Shown: positions 16,716 through 26,150, counted from the first letter of the stretch. The stretch is DNA of 64,000 nt from Candidatus Gastranaerophilales bacterium (GCA_944326455.1 CALVEA010000007.1:1-64000), one strand, 5' to 3'. The notes: generated from the letters alone by a model not told the origin. Translations and numbers: made by a program.

Positions 16716-17792
16716 ATGACAGAAACCTTAACTGAACAAATTTATTACACACTTTCAAACGGAGTAAAGATTCCGGCTGTCGGATTCGGATTACACAGAA
16801 TGCCGGAAGGCGAAGTTACCGTAAATTCAGTCAAATGTGCAATAGAATCAGGTTACAGACATATTGATACAGCCTGGGCATACCATAATCAAATAGGTGT
16901 AGGAAAAGCAATAAAAGAATGCATTGAAGAAGGTATTGTAAAAAGAGAAGACCTTTTTATAACCTCAAAACTTTATATGCACAGAATGTCTTATGAGGAA
17001 ACTTTAGACAATTTTCAAGAGAGTTTGGAACAACTCGGCTTAGATTATTTGGATTTATACCTGATTCATGATGTGGATAGAACCGATGCTGACTGGAAAA
17101 TTAAAAATATAGATTCTTGGCGAGCCATGGAAAAACTCTATAAAGAAGGGAAAGTCCGTGCTATTGGCGTTTCTAATTACGGAATTGAGCACCTTGAGTT
17201 CTTGTTGTCTAAAGCTGAGATTAAACCTATGGTAAACCAGGTGGAAACACATCCGCAGCATCAGCAAATAAGACTTGCCGGATTCTGCAGAGGACAAAAT
17301 ATTCTGATTGAATCCTGGGCACCTTTGTTTGAAGGAAAAATTCTCAAAAATCCTGTTGTGCAAGATATTGGTCAAAGGCTCGGTAAAACCCCGGCGCAGA
17401 TTGCTATCAGATGGAATCTCCAGAAAGGATTTTCACCTCTTATCGGCTCTAAAAACACTGAACATATAAAGCAAAATTTTGAAGTATTTGGCTGGGAAAT
17501 TCCGGAAAGTGATATGAATCTTTTGGAAAAAGAAGATAACGGAGAGTTTACAAACCGTTCATGCGACGGAATCCTCCCGCGGCTTATGGTGCCGCTGGAT
17601 TCTACATCCGGAGGAGAATATAAACCTCTGAGTTTTGAAAAAACTTTTAAACTCTTCGGTTTAATTCCGTTTTTGAAAGAAAAGAAATCAACTTGGTATA
17701 AAACAAAATGGTATTTCTTCGGAATTCCGATTCTAAAAATTCATACAAAAGACTGGAAAGACCCAAAAGTTGAGGAAAGGAATAAAAAATAA
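16716..17792 (+). CDS. Aldo/keto reductase with an added C-terminal tail
   Basis: 358 residues. The AKR core (1-~275) shows HIDTAWAYHNQIGVGKAI (catalytic Asp and Tyr), ITSKLY (Lys) and YLIHDVD (His), with the cofactor end GSKN. It would reduce a carbonyl with NAD(P)H. The last ~75 residues exceed the family length and end in WYKTKWYFFGIPILKIHTKDW, a tail of the kind found on glycan-cluster transferases (compare 8710 and 57145). Its position among glycan genes suggests a sugar-linked substrate. AAAGGAG precedes the ATG. Confidence 0.88.
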   Translation: MTETLTEQIYYTLSNGVKIPAVGFGLHRMPEGEVTVNSVKCAIESGYRHIDTAWAYHNQIGVGKAIKECIEEGIVKREDLFITSKLYMHRMSYEETLDNFQESLEQLGLDYLDLYLIHDVDRTDADWKIKNIDSWRAMEKLYKEGKVRAIGVSNYGIEHLEFLLSKAEIKPMVNQVETHPQHQQIRLAGFCRGQNILIESWAPLFEGKILKNPVVQDIGQRLGKTPAQIAIRWNLQKGFSPLIGSKNTEHIKQNFEVFGWEIPESDMNLLEKEDNGEFTNRSCDGILPRLMVPLDSTSGGEYKPLSFEKTFKLFGLIPFLKEKKSTWYKTKWYFFGIPILKIHTKDWKDPKVEERNKK

Positions 17793-18748
17793 TGATTACC
17801 GCAAATATGACAAGAAGTTTTTATAAAAGATATATAGAAGAAAATGCTGTATCAAGAATGAGAATAGAGATGCTGCGTTTTCTCTGGTTCAAAGAAGGTC
17901 ATTTTATAAACCCTATGAAAAAGAAAGAGATTTTTGACAACTATGTGGAAGAAGAAAAGAAAAATTTCTTTAATAAAAACATAATTAATCTTCCGCAAAT
18001 TGAATTCTGTATAACAACAAAATGCACTTTGCACTGTAAAGAATGCTGTGCGCTTATTCCTCAGCTTGACAGCACCAAACGCTCTGATATGAGTTTTGAA
18101 GAATTTAAGCAGTCAATTGATAACATTACATCTGCAGTTAACCTAATAAGACACCTGGTCTTTTTAGGCGGAGAACCGCTGATAAGTCCGGAACTTCCGG
18201 CAATGCTTGATTATGCGGCGCAAAAAGAAAATATTTCACTCATCCAGCTTATAACCAACGGGACAATGCTTCCGTCCGAAAAACTGCTAAAAGTTTTAAA
18301 TAAACACAATAAGAAAATTTGTGTTTATATAAGCAACTACGCAGATAATCCGGAGCTTGTTCCGATTCTTAAGCAGGAAAAAATAAGAGAATTGCTGAAT
18401 GAAAATAATGTTAGAATCCAAAAACCGGAAGATTGGTCTTGGGTGAAAGAATACGGATTTTCCAAAAATAAATTTCCGCAAGAAATCACCAAAGAAAAGG
18501 TTTTGGAATGCTATAGAACAAAATGTAATTCTATTCTTAACGGAAAAATGGATATTTGTTCAAAAGCTACCGCAGCAAGAGAGCTAAATTTATTTAAAAT
18601 TGACGACAGTGTGGATTTAATTAATTCAAAAAATTTAAAACAAGATTTAATTAATTTTTACAACAAAGAATATATGGATGCTTGCGAGTACTGTATTTTA
18701 TCAAATGAAAAAGTTCCGCCGGCAATTCAAGCAGAAAAGGAGAATTAA
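17792..18748 (+). CDS. Radical SAM enzyme, glycan-operon type 2
   Basis: 318 residues, paralogous in layout to 14358-15305. Cluster motif C78TLHC82KEC85, LGGEPLIS, ITNGTMLPS, and a C-terminal Cys set (CYRTKCNSILNGKMDIC ... CEYC) for a possible auxiliary cluster. It begins with TAATG, sharing one base with the aldo/keto reductase stop. Two related but distinct radical SAM enzymes in one operon suggest two modifications or two substrates. Confidence 0.88.
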   Translation: MITANMTRSFYKRYIEENAVSRMRIEMLRFLWFKEGHFINPMKKKEIFDNYVEEEKKNFFNKNIINLPQIEFCITTKCTLHCKECCALIPQLDSTKRSDMSFEEFKQSIDNITSAVNLIRHLVFLGGEPLISPELPAMLDYAAQKENISLIQLITNGTMLPSEKLLKVLNKHNKKICVYISNYADNPELVPILKQEKIRELLNENNVRIQKPEDWSWVKEYGFSKNKFPQEITKEKVLECYRTKCNSILNGKMDICSKATAARELNLFKIDDSVDLINSKNLKQDLINFYNKEYMDACEYCILSNEKVPPAIQAEKEN

Positions 18749-20395
<1,647 letters not shown>

Positions 20396-20434
20396 ATTTT
20401 ATCTAAAACCCTGATTAAAAAATTATTGCGTTTT

Positions 20435-20463
20435 TTGTAACAAATTGTTAATTGTGTTAAAAT
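20435..20463 (+). promoter_or_regulatory. Ferritin promoter with overlapping palindrome
   Basis: TTGTAA, 17-bp spacer, TAAAAT, 28 bases before the ferritin ATG. TAACAA-A-TTGTTA (20438-20450) is a perfect dyad overlapping the -35 box and could be a regulator site. Confidence 0.6.
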
Positions 20464-20490
20464 AAAGCCATAAGAATTTGGAGGTAAATT

Positions 20491-21000
20491 ATGATTAATG
20501 AAAAATTAGAAGCAGCTTTTAATGACCAAATTAATAAAGAATTTTTCTCAGAATATCTGTACCTTGCTATGAAAACGTATTTTATGGAACAAAATCTTCT
20601 TGGTTTTGTAAACTGGTTTGATGTGCAGGTTCAGGAAGAACACGCTCATGCTATGGGTATGTTTGATTACTTAAATGAAAGAGGGGGTAAGATTGAGCTT
20701 GGTGCTATTGAAAAACCGGTTGTTGAAGGAAATTGCCCGCTCACAATCTTTGAACACGTATTAAGACATGAAGAATTTGTAACCTCAAGAATTAATGCTC
20801 TTATGGACGTGGCAGAAGAGGTTAAAGACCGTGCAGCTATGCAATTCTTAAACTGGTATCTTAAAGAACAGGTTGAAGAAGAATCAACTGTCGGCGGTGT
20901 TCTTGCAACCCTAAGATTAATCGGAGATGATAAAAAGGCTCTCTTAATGCTTGATAAAGACCTTGCTGCAAGAACTTTTGTCGCTCCTGTTATCGGCTAA
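20491..21000 (+). CDS. ftn: Bacterial non-heme ferritin
   Basis: 169 residues, the four-helix iron-storage subunit that forms a 24-mer. Ferroxidase ligands are visible in FFSEYLYLAM (helix A Glu), VQEEHAHAMGM (helix B Glu-x-x-His) and helix C-D Glu residues (RHEEFVTSRI, LKEQVEEES). It is length-typical and has no heme Met signature. GGAGG precedes the ATG, and a strong terminator follows. It is next to a Crp/Fnr regulator and near a second ferritin-like protein and rubrerythrin, consistent with anaerobic iron and oxygen handling. Confidence 0.95.
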   Translation: MINEKLEAAFNDQINKEFFSEYLYLAMKTYFMEQNLLGFVNWFDVQVQEEHAHAMGMFDYLNERGGKIELGAIEKPVVEGNCPLTIFEHVLRHEEFVTSRINALMDVAEEVKDRAAMQFLNWYLKEQVEEESTVGGVLATLRLIGDDKKALLMLDKDLAARTFVAPVIG

Positions 21001-21020
21001 GATAAATTAAAAGAATTTAA

Positions 21021-21049
21021 AAAGAGAGTAAGAAACTCTTACTCTCTTT
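21021..21049. terminator. Bidirectional terminator between ferritin and the Crp/Fnr gene
   Basis: AAAGAGAGTAAGA/TCTTACTCTCTTT, a 13-bp perfect stem with a 3-base loop between the convergent genes. Confidence 0.88.
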
Positions 21050-21052
21050 TAC

Positions 21053-21730
21053 TTATACTCTTGCACTGAGCACAAATTTGTTTTTATTATACTTAATTAA
21101 CCCTTCTTTTTGGAGTTTAGATAATTCAAAACTCATTGCCGAGCGGTCAATATTTAAGTAGTCAGCCAAATCCTGCCTGTTAAACGGAATCTCAAAAGAA
21201 TTTGATTTCCTTTTTCTAGCCTCGTTTGAAAGATAGGTTAAAAGTTTATCTCTGATAGTTTTTTGAGAAACATTTTCTATTTTTTGGATAAGTTCAATAT
21301 TTTCTTTAGATAAAATATCAAACAAATTATTAATCAAAACTTTATGCCTTGTACAAGCGTTCTGGCACATTGAAGTACATTTTTCATAGCTCAAAACCAA
21401 AACCCTTGTGTTCTGAGCCGCCACTGCATCAATATTGGATTCTATATTTTTGGAAGCTACAAAAGCCAGCGCAATATTATCGTTAACGGAAAGCTGGGTA
21501 ATAATTATTCTCCTTCCCCAGTAAGAATCCTTTTCTATATTGACCGCTCCTTCAAGAATCAGGTAAATATTAGTTATCCTGTCTCCTTGTCTTATTATCA
21601 TTTCCCCTTCTTCAAAATTTCTGATTCTGGCATTGAAACACTCTAACAGCCCTTGAAGTTCATCATCCTTCATCCCATAAAATACGGGTGAATTCTTAAT
21701 CTGATGATAATATTTTTCCAGCTTTTCCAT
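21053..21730 (-). CDS. Crp/Fnr-family transcription regulator
   Basis: 225 residues: an N-terminal cyclic-nucleotide-binding-type beta-roll (RNFEEGEMIIRQGDRITNIYLILEGAV) and a C-terminal winged helix (FEIPFNRQDLADYLNIDRSAMSFELSKLQKEGLI). Cys residues in YEKCTSMCQNACTRH (about 118-132) have a C-x3-C-x3-C spacing that might bind a metal or cluster, though the classic Fnr N-terminal Cys set is absent. It is divergent from the mini glycyl-radical gene, whose promoter carries two GTTGT/ACAAC dyads; this protein is the likely ligand of those sites. Confidence 0.9.
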   Translation of the reverse strand: MEKLEKYYHQIKNSPVFYGMKDDELQGLLECFNARIRNFEEGEMIIRQGDRITNIYLILEGAVNIEKDSYWGRRIIITQLSVNDNIALAFVASKNIESNIDAVAAQNTRVLVLSYEKCTSMCQNACTRHKVLINNLFDILSKENIELIQKIENVSQKTIRDKLLTYLSNEARKRKSNSFEIPFNRQDLADYLNIDRSAMSFELSKLQKEGLIKYNKNKFVLSARV

Positions 21731-21756
21731 AAAAAATTCCCCTAATTTTTAATAAT

Positions 21757-21798
21757 GTTGTAAAAACAACAGAAATGTTGTTAATCATAGTCTATAAT
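21757..21798 (+). promoter_or_regulatory. Regulated promoter of the glycyl-radical gene
   Basis: GTTGT-AAAA-ACAAC (21757-21770) and AACAAC-6-GTTGTT (21765-21782) are overlapping perfect dyads upstream of TATAAT (21793-21798). The first is centred about 41.5 bp before the expected start site, the usual place of a class II Crp/Fnr activator. This is inference from spacing. Confidence 0.6.
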
Positions 21799-21835
21799 AA
21801 AAATGTAAAAAGATAAATACCATAAGGAGATAAAC

Positions 21836-22078
21836 ATGACAACTGCAACTCAACAAGAAGAAAATTTAATCAGTTTATTAGACGGATATGTAGAAAAGGG
21901 CGGACATCACCTTAATGTAAACGTATTTAACCGTGACACATTACTTGATGCCCAGGCTCATCCGGAAAAATATCCTCAATTAACGGTGAGGGTTTCAGGC
22001 TATGCTGTTAACTTTATTAAATTAACAAAAGAACAGCAAGATGATGTAATTTCAAGAACATTCCACAGTGCGATATAA
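21836..22078 (+). CDS. grcA: Short autonomous glycyl radical cofactor-like protein
   Basis: 80 residues corresponding to the C-terminal end of pyruvate formate-lyase: [38 protein letters not shown] and DVISRTFH. The Gly of RVSGYAV is the residue that carries the radical. GrcA (about 127 residues in E. coli) replaces an oxygen-cleaved C-terminus of pyruvate formate-lyase. This version is shorter, being almost the radical domain alone with a 20-residue leader. AAGGAG precedes the ATG. Control by the divergent Crp/Fnr protein is likely. Confidence 0.9.
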   Translation: MTTATQQEENLISLLDGYVEKGGHHLNVNVFNRDTLLDAQAHPEKYPQLTVRVSGYAVNFIKLTKEQQDDVISRTFHSAI

Positions 22079-22092
22079 ACGAGCGAAAATAA

Positions 22093-22117
22093 GGGCGGTC
22101 AAAAACCGCCCCTTTTT
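22093..22117 (+). terminator. Terminator of the glycyl-radical gene
   Basis: GGGCGGT, loop of five bases, ACCGCCC, then TTTTT. Confidence 0.9.
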
Positions 22118-22136
22118 ATTATTCTGGGTTTCAACC

Positions 22137-23459
22137 CTATTTTGTTATTTTTTCTTTTTTGTCTTTAATTTCTTCATAATCATCAATCATTTCCTGGAGC
22201 TCATCCGGCATGACCGTATCTTCCGCAAGCGCTTCTTTTTCAAGCCCTTTTTCCAACAATGCAACCTGACGGGATTTTAAAGCCTCATCAGCTTCTACAA
22301 TATCTCTCGTATTATGAAGAGCCGCTATTCTTATGGTATTTTCTGTAGGGGAACCTAATTCCGCTTGAGCTGATTGAACTTTATAGCTTGCCCAATCCTC
22401 AGGCAATTTATTAATTTTGGTGTAATCCATATTTGTACCCAATCTCTTATCAATTTCGGAAGTCAGAATTTTTGTTACATATTCTTTCTGGCTCTTGAAT
22501 CTGCAAGGAATAACTATATTTTCACCGATAACTTCTTCAGGGTCGCGTTTTTCGTATTTCTTAAAGAGTTCGGAAGCGATTTTTAAATGTCCGAGTTCAA
22601 AATCAAGAAACATTTCCCAAATTCTCTTAATCTTTTCATTTGTTTCATCTTCTACACAGGTATAATAGTTACAGACTTCCGTAAACTCATGAACAAGAAG
22701 TTTTTCAAACAGGCTTTCCGTCGGGTCAATAAGAGATTCATACATTGTTACGTGTTCTTCTTCCACGTCTTTAATTTCGGAATAGGTTTCTCTTAAAACA
22801 TGGTTGCCGTATGTGAAGCCGTGTTCGGCGTAGTAGTTATGAGTCTGCTGTTCTCCTGATACAAGAGTCAGAATATTTACTTTTGTTTGAGGAGAAGCAG
22901 TTTGTTTGTCATAATGCTTTCTTCTCCTTAAAGCGTTACAGTTATGATGATTCTGGGTCGGGCGTCCAAGAATTACATCGGTTTGACCCTGAACAATTTC
23001 GTTCGGTTTAATACCTTCCATCATATAAGCCCACTGGCTGTATCTGTAAAGGTGGTCAAAGTCCTCAAGAAGCCCGAAGTCGAAGGTCTCTTTTACATAA
23101 TCATCCGGTTCATTCTGAGCAAGCCAGGCGGTTAAATCCACTGCCACTTGTTCATACCCGAGAGTGGTTTCAAGTACTGACTGGTCAGCAGGCGCCATCC
23201 AGTTAATTGTGGTTTGCTGTTCGTCTTCTATTCTGCAAACCTGAGCGATAAGTTTGGAATCCTCTATATCAGGGCAGAGTCTGCCAAGAGTGTGATGAAA
23301 ATTCCACGCTTCCACCTCTATACCGTTCATTAGAATCTGCCTTGTTCTTGTATAGCAGTCAACATCTGTTTTGTTATAAGGCTTACCGGCTATCTGATGC
23401 CAGTTTCTCAGCTGTTTTTCAAGCGGCATTCCTTTTTCTTTAAGTGCATTAAAACTCAT
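22137..23459 (-). CDS. Large ferritin-like, probable di-iron protein of unknown function
   Basis: 440 residues. Several helical segments carry metal-ligand patterns: RIEDEQQTTINW, FDHLYRYSQWAY, VEEEHVTMYESL and FELGHLKIASEL. Two E-x-x-H motifs plus extra Glu on partner helices fit a four-helix di-iron site of the ferritin-like superfamily, but the protein is more than twice the size of a ferritin, with ~80 residues on each side that I cannot place. AAGGAG precedes the ATG. It is convergent with the glycyl-radical gene and belongs to the same stress neighbourhood. Function is not assigned. Confidence 0.65.
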   Translation of the reverse strand: MSFNALKEKGMPLEKQLRNWHQIAGKPYNKTDVDCYTRTRQILMNGIEVEAWNFHHTLGRLCPDIEDSKLIAQVCRIEDEQQTTINWMAPADQSVLETTLGYEQVAVDLTAWLAQNEPDDYVKETFDFGLLEDFDHLYRYSQWAYMMEGIKPNEIVQGQTDVILGRPTQNHHNCNALRRRKHYDKQTASPQTKVNILTLVSGEQQTHNYYAEHGFTYGNHVLRETYSEIKDVEEEHVTMYESLIDPTESLFEKLLVHEFTEVCNYYTCVEDETNEKIKRIWEMFLDFELGHLKIASELFKKYEKRDPEEVIGENIVIPCRFKSQKEYVTKILTSEIDKRLGTNMDYTKINKLPEDWASYKVQSAQAELGSPTENTIRIAALHNTRDIVEADEALKSRQVALLEKGLEKEALAEDTVMPDELQEMIDDYEEIKDKKEKITK

Positions 23460-23575
23460 AGTTTTATTTCTCCTTTTTTAGTACCGCAAGAATAATAAAT
23501 CGAACGAAAATATTTATAATTCCCGAAAAGGAGTATCTTTTAATTTAATATTTTTGTTTTAGAATATTAATACAA

Positions 23576-23656
23576 GCCGATGTGGTGGAATGGTAGACAC
23601 GTGCGTTTCAGGTGCGTATGAAGAAATTCGTGGGGGTTCAAGTCCCCCCATCGGCA
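23576..23656 (+). tRNA. tRNA-Leu (anticodon CAG)
   Basis: GCCGATG pairs with CATCGGC, class II with a 13-base variable arm, anticodon loop TTCAGGT, T-loop TTCAAGT. The discriminator A is at 23656 and CCA is not encoded. The T-stem is GGGGG/CCCCC. A hairpin element holding an inverted copy of this T-arm follows at 23681. Confidence 0.95.
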
Positions 23657-23680
23657 GTTTTGTATTTATACAATAAATGT

Positions 23681-23770
23681 GGTGCGGGAGTTGAACCCCC
23701 AATGCGAAGCATTTTTCAGGGTTCAGCGACCTGTGAGCAGAGTGCGGAGGACTTTTGCGAAAAGTTTGGC
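23681..23770. repeat. tRNA-Leu 3'-flanking GCGAAGC element
   Basis: GGGAGTTGAACCCCC (23686-23700) is an inverted copy of the tRNA-Leu T-arm, including its unusual TTGAACC. It is followed by AATGCGAAGCATT and a partial direct copy of the arm (AGGGTTCA, 23718). Then come GAGCAGAGTGCGGAGG and a hairpin CTTTTGCG/CGAAAAG. The word order matches the copies at 24781-25217 and 30502-30565. Confidence 0.75.
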
Positions 23771-23853
23771 AGGTTTGAATACCGGTTTGCCGGCTTTCCG
23801 GCTAAAGGTTTTATGTAATAACAAAAATAATTTTTATAGTATTTTATACTATT

Positions 23854-24606
23854 ATGAAAATTTCGGCATTAAATTCTAGAAATTATAATTATAATACTGG
23901 TTTTCGAGGTAACCGCAGATTTGTTTATGACAAAAGCGGGAATTTTTTGTATCGCACAACAACGTATTTTTTTAGGGATGACTTAAACTGGAACGCATTT
24001 ACAAAATTTATTTCAAATAAATACAAAAACACTGATAGAGTGAATATAATCAATCATGCTTGTTCAAACGGTCAGGAATCATATTCATTAGCGGCAAAAT
24101 TAATACAAACATTTGGGGATAAAGCAGAAAAATTTTTTCCAATTATTGCAAAGGACATAGACAAAGACAATATTGAAAGTGCCAGAAGGGGGAGATTGGG
24201 AATAAAAGTTGACGATTTATTCAGAATAAATCATTATATGCAAGATAATGTTTCTGAGTATTTTGGTAAAGGCAGGGCGGAGAATCCTGATAATGATTTA
24301 GTTTTAATTCCAAAAACGCAATTAAAGAATTCTGTTATATTTTCGCAGTCAGATATATTTGATGATATTAAAACAATTCCGCGAGAGAATACAATCTTTA
24401 TGTGCAGAAATTTTTGGCAGTATTTAACTTTGCAAAAAAGAGAAATACTTGCTGACGCCTTATCCAAGAGGCTTGATTCAAGTTGTCTTATTGTAACCGG
24501 TGATTTTGATTATCCTTATGCGGATATTTTGCTGCAAAAGAATGGGGTTGAGGGAACCGGGATTAAAAATGTATATTCTAAAAAAGACAAGAGAGCGGGA
24601 AATTAA
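23854..24606 (+). CDS. CheR-type methyltransferase-like protein
   Basis: 250 residues. The C-terminal SAM-binding half of CheR is recognisable: NHACSNGQESYSLAA (motif I), AKDIDKDNIESARRGRLG, FSQSDIFDD, and TIFMCRNFWQYLTLQKREIL (the CRN.. Y region of the active site). The usual N-terminal helical domain is replaced by ~60 residues beginning NYNYNTGFRGNRRF, whose YNTGF also starts the protein at 20395. The ATG has no clear ribosome site. It may methylate something other than a chemoreceptor, since no chemotaxis genes are near. Confidence 0.7.
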   Translation: MKISALNSRNYNYNTGFRGNRRFVYDKSGNFLYRTTTYFFRDDLNWNAFTKFISNKYKNTDRVNIINHACSNGQESYSLAAKLIQTFGDKAEKFFPIIAKDIDKDNIESARRGRLGIKVDDLFRINHYMQDNVSEYFGKGRAENPDNDLVLIPKTQLKNSVIFSQSDIFDDIKTIPRENTIFMCRNFWQYLTLQKREILADALSKRLDSSCLIVTGDFDYPYADILLQKNGVEGTGIKNVYSKKDKRAGN

Positions 24607-24702
24607 AGTTAAATTCAGATATGTTATTTCCAAATTTTTATAAATTCAAATTATAAGATTTACTCTTGTCAAAAAATTTTTTATGCTAAAATGGGAATGT
24701 AA

Positions 24703-24773
24703 TCCCGGATCGTCTAGCGGCAGGACTGAAGATTCTGGCTCTTCCAACGGTGGTTCGAATCCATCTCCGGGAG
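24703..24773 (+). tRNA. tRNA-Gln (anticodon CTG)
   Basis: TCCCGGA pairs with TCCGGGA, anticodon stem GAAGA/TCTTC, loop TTCTGGC, T-arm GGTGG/CCATC (one G-U) with loop TTCGAAT, discriminator G. CCA is not encoded. Its last 16 bases (24758-24773) begin each unit of the 177-bp repeat that follows. Confidence 0.93.
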
Positions 24774-25217
24774 TTTTTTAGTGTGTAAGATGAGTGTGTA
24801 GAATGGATGAGAACCACCAAGCGAAGCTTTATGTGGTTCGAGCGCGAGGGAGCGGAGGCTGGAGTGTTTTTGCAAAGTGACTGTGTCACAGCTGCAAAAA
24901 CACGGAATTGCCGTTCAACGCGACCGAGCAAGACAATCCATCTCCGGGAGTTTTTTAGTGTGTAAGATGAGTGTGTAGAATGGATGAGAACCACCAAGCG
25001 AAGCTTTATGTGGTTCGAGCGCGAGGGAGCGGAGGCTGGAGTGTTTTTGCAAAGTGACTGTGTCACAGCTGCAAAAACACGGAATTGCCGTTCAACGCGA
25101 CCGAGCAAGACAATCCATCTCCGGGAGTTTTTTAGTGTGTAAGATGAGTGTGTAGAATGGATGAGAACCACCAAGCGAAGCTTTATGTGGTTCGAGCGCG
25201 AGGGAGCGGAGGCTGGA
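24758..25217. repeat. 177-bp tandem repeat carrying the tRNA-Gln 3' end
   Basis: Units 24758-24934, 24935-25111 and a partial third 25112-25217. Each starts with the tRNA-Gln 3' end (aatccatctccgggag). It then has an inverted T-arm copy (GGATGAGAACCACC), the AAGCGAAGCTT mini-hairpin (GCGAAGC at 24821, 24998, 25175), a direct arm copy (GTGGTTCGA), GAGGGAGCGGAGG, and a hairpin GTTTTTGC/GCAAAAAC. It ends CGCGACCGAGCAAGAC. A 162-codon minus-strand frame through it is a by-product of the period being divisible by three. Confidence 0.92.
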
Positions 25218-25222
25218 ACTTT

Positions 25223-25335
25223 GTAGGTCGGTTTTACTAAATCGACAAAAATTATTAAAAAGAGTAGTAGGTTTTGGTAATCAAAGATTACCGAAACATT
25301 TTTGTTGAGGTAAATTTTAATTTACCACAACCTAC
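25223..25335. repeat. Palindromic repeat, copy A (MITE-like)
   Basis: 113 bp starting GTAGGT and ending AACCTAC. Internal dyads are GGTAATC-AAA-GATTACC and GGTAAATT/AATTTACC. It shares a central block of about 47 identical bases with copy B (26151-26260) in the same orientation. It begins 5 bp after the truncated third 177-bp unit. Confidence 0.85.
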
Positions 25336-25342
25336 GGGCTAT

Positions 25343-25507
25343 TTATGAAAAATTGTATTTTGTTGTAAATTCCCCATTCGGCAGTTCAAAAATGATTTTA
25401 CCATTTATGCAATAAACATTTGGGATACCTTTCTTACGGTTATTTTCCTGAGCTTTTTTTATAGCCCTGTTACCGAGTTTTAACAATTTTTCAGATAACT
25501 TTGTCAT
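25343..25507 (-). CDS. Small partner protein of the zeta-like toxin
   Basis: 54 residues, basic N-terminal helix (KLSEKLLKLGNRAIKKAQ) and a short beta-like end (VYCINGKIIFELPNGEFTT). Its ATG overlaps the stop of the zeta-like gene (TAATG), so translation is coupled. A tiny gene tightly linked to a zeta-type kinase suggests an antitoxin or regulator, but it does not resemble epsilon, and it lies downstream of the toxin rather than upstream. It lies 7 bp inside palindromic copy A. Confidence 0.65.
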   Translation of the reverse strand: MTKLSEKLLKLGNRAIKKAQENNRKKGIPNVYCINGKIIFELPNGEFTTKYNFS

Positions 25508-26076
25508 TATTGGAAATCCTTTATAAATTCATTATACAAATTTTCGTTGTATATTTCAATCTTACTTTCGCTGGATTGAGCGACTAAAATATACTCTGAT
25601 GTACCGTTATAGAATAAATTCCATTCGTCAACCAGGTCTTTATATGTATTCCAGAAGTTTTCTTTACTTCTATAAAATCTTCTTATTATGTCATTTTTTG
25701 GAATATTGTGTCCGCCATTTAATACTCTGATTTTGATTCTATTTTCGCATAAAATCGGACTATCGAGATAAGAATAAATTAAAACTATATAATAACCTAA
25801 ATTCTTGGCTTTTTGAATAGTTTTTATATGATTTTTACCGGCTAAAGTCGTTTCTATCGCGAAAGATTGTTGGCTGTTTAGCAATTTTTCAAGTCTTTCT
25901 AAAACAATTTTGCCTGCTTTGATTTTTACACTTTCAATATTATCAGGACAGATTTCTTTTGCAACTTCATCTGCATTTAAAAAATCTAAATTCTCTGACG
26001 GTAAAAGTTCACTTGCTAAGGTACTTTTCCCGCTGCCGTTTGCCCCCGCAATTATGTATAAAATTTTATTTTGCAT
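25507..26076 (-). CDS. Zeta-toxin-like P-loop kinase
   Basis: 189 residues. Walker A GANGSGKST (10-18), then FLNADEVAKEI (the Asp-Glu substrate region of zeta) and AIETTLAGKNHIKTI. Zeta toxins phosphorylate UDP-N-acetylglucosamine and so block wall synthesis. This short chromosomal form belongs to the broad zeta/AAA family, and its substrate is not certain. It forms a two-gene unit with 25343-25507, lying between two direct copies of a palindromic repeat. Confidence 0.8.
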   Translation of the reverse strand: MQNKILYIIAGANGSGKSTLASELLPSENLDFLNADEVAKEICPDNIESVKIKAGKIVLERLEKLLNSQQSFAIETTLAGKNHIKTIQKAKNLGYYIVLIYSYLDSPILCENRIKIRVLNGGHNIPKNDIIRRFYRSKENFWNTYKDLVDEWNLFYNGTSEYILVAQSSESKIEIYNENLYNEFIKDFQ

Positions 26077-26150
26077 AAAATGAAAATAGCATAAAAATAT
26101 AAATTTTGTAACAATAAAGCAAGAAATATATTTATAAATTAGTAATATAT

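Noticed and set aside
23612-23879. Open frames overlapping tRNA-Leu and its element
   Set aside because: They read through a tRNA gene and a hairpin repeat, and the composition is not protein-like.
24686-25174. A 162-codon minus-strand open frame with internal repeats
   Set aside because: It exists only because the 177-bp tandem unit is divisible by three; it runs antisense through tRNA-Gln and has no ribosome site.
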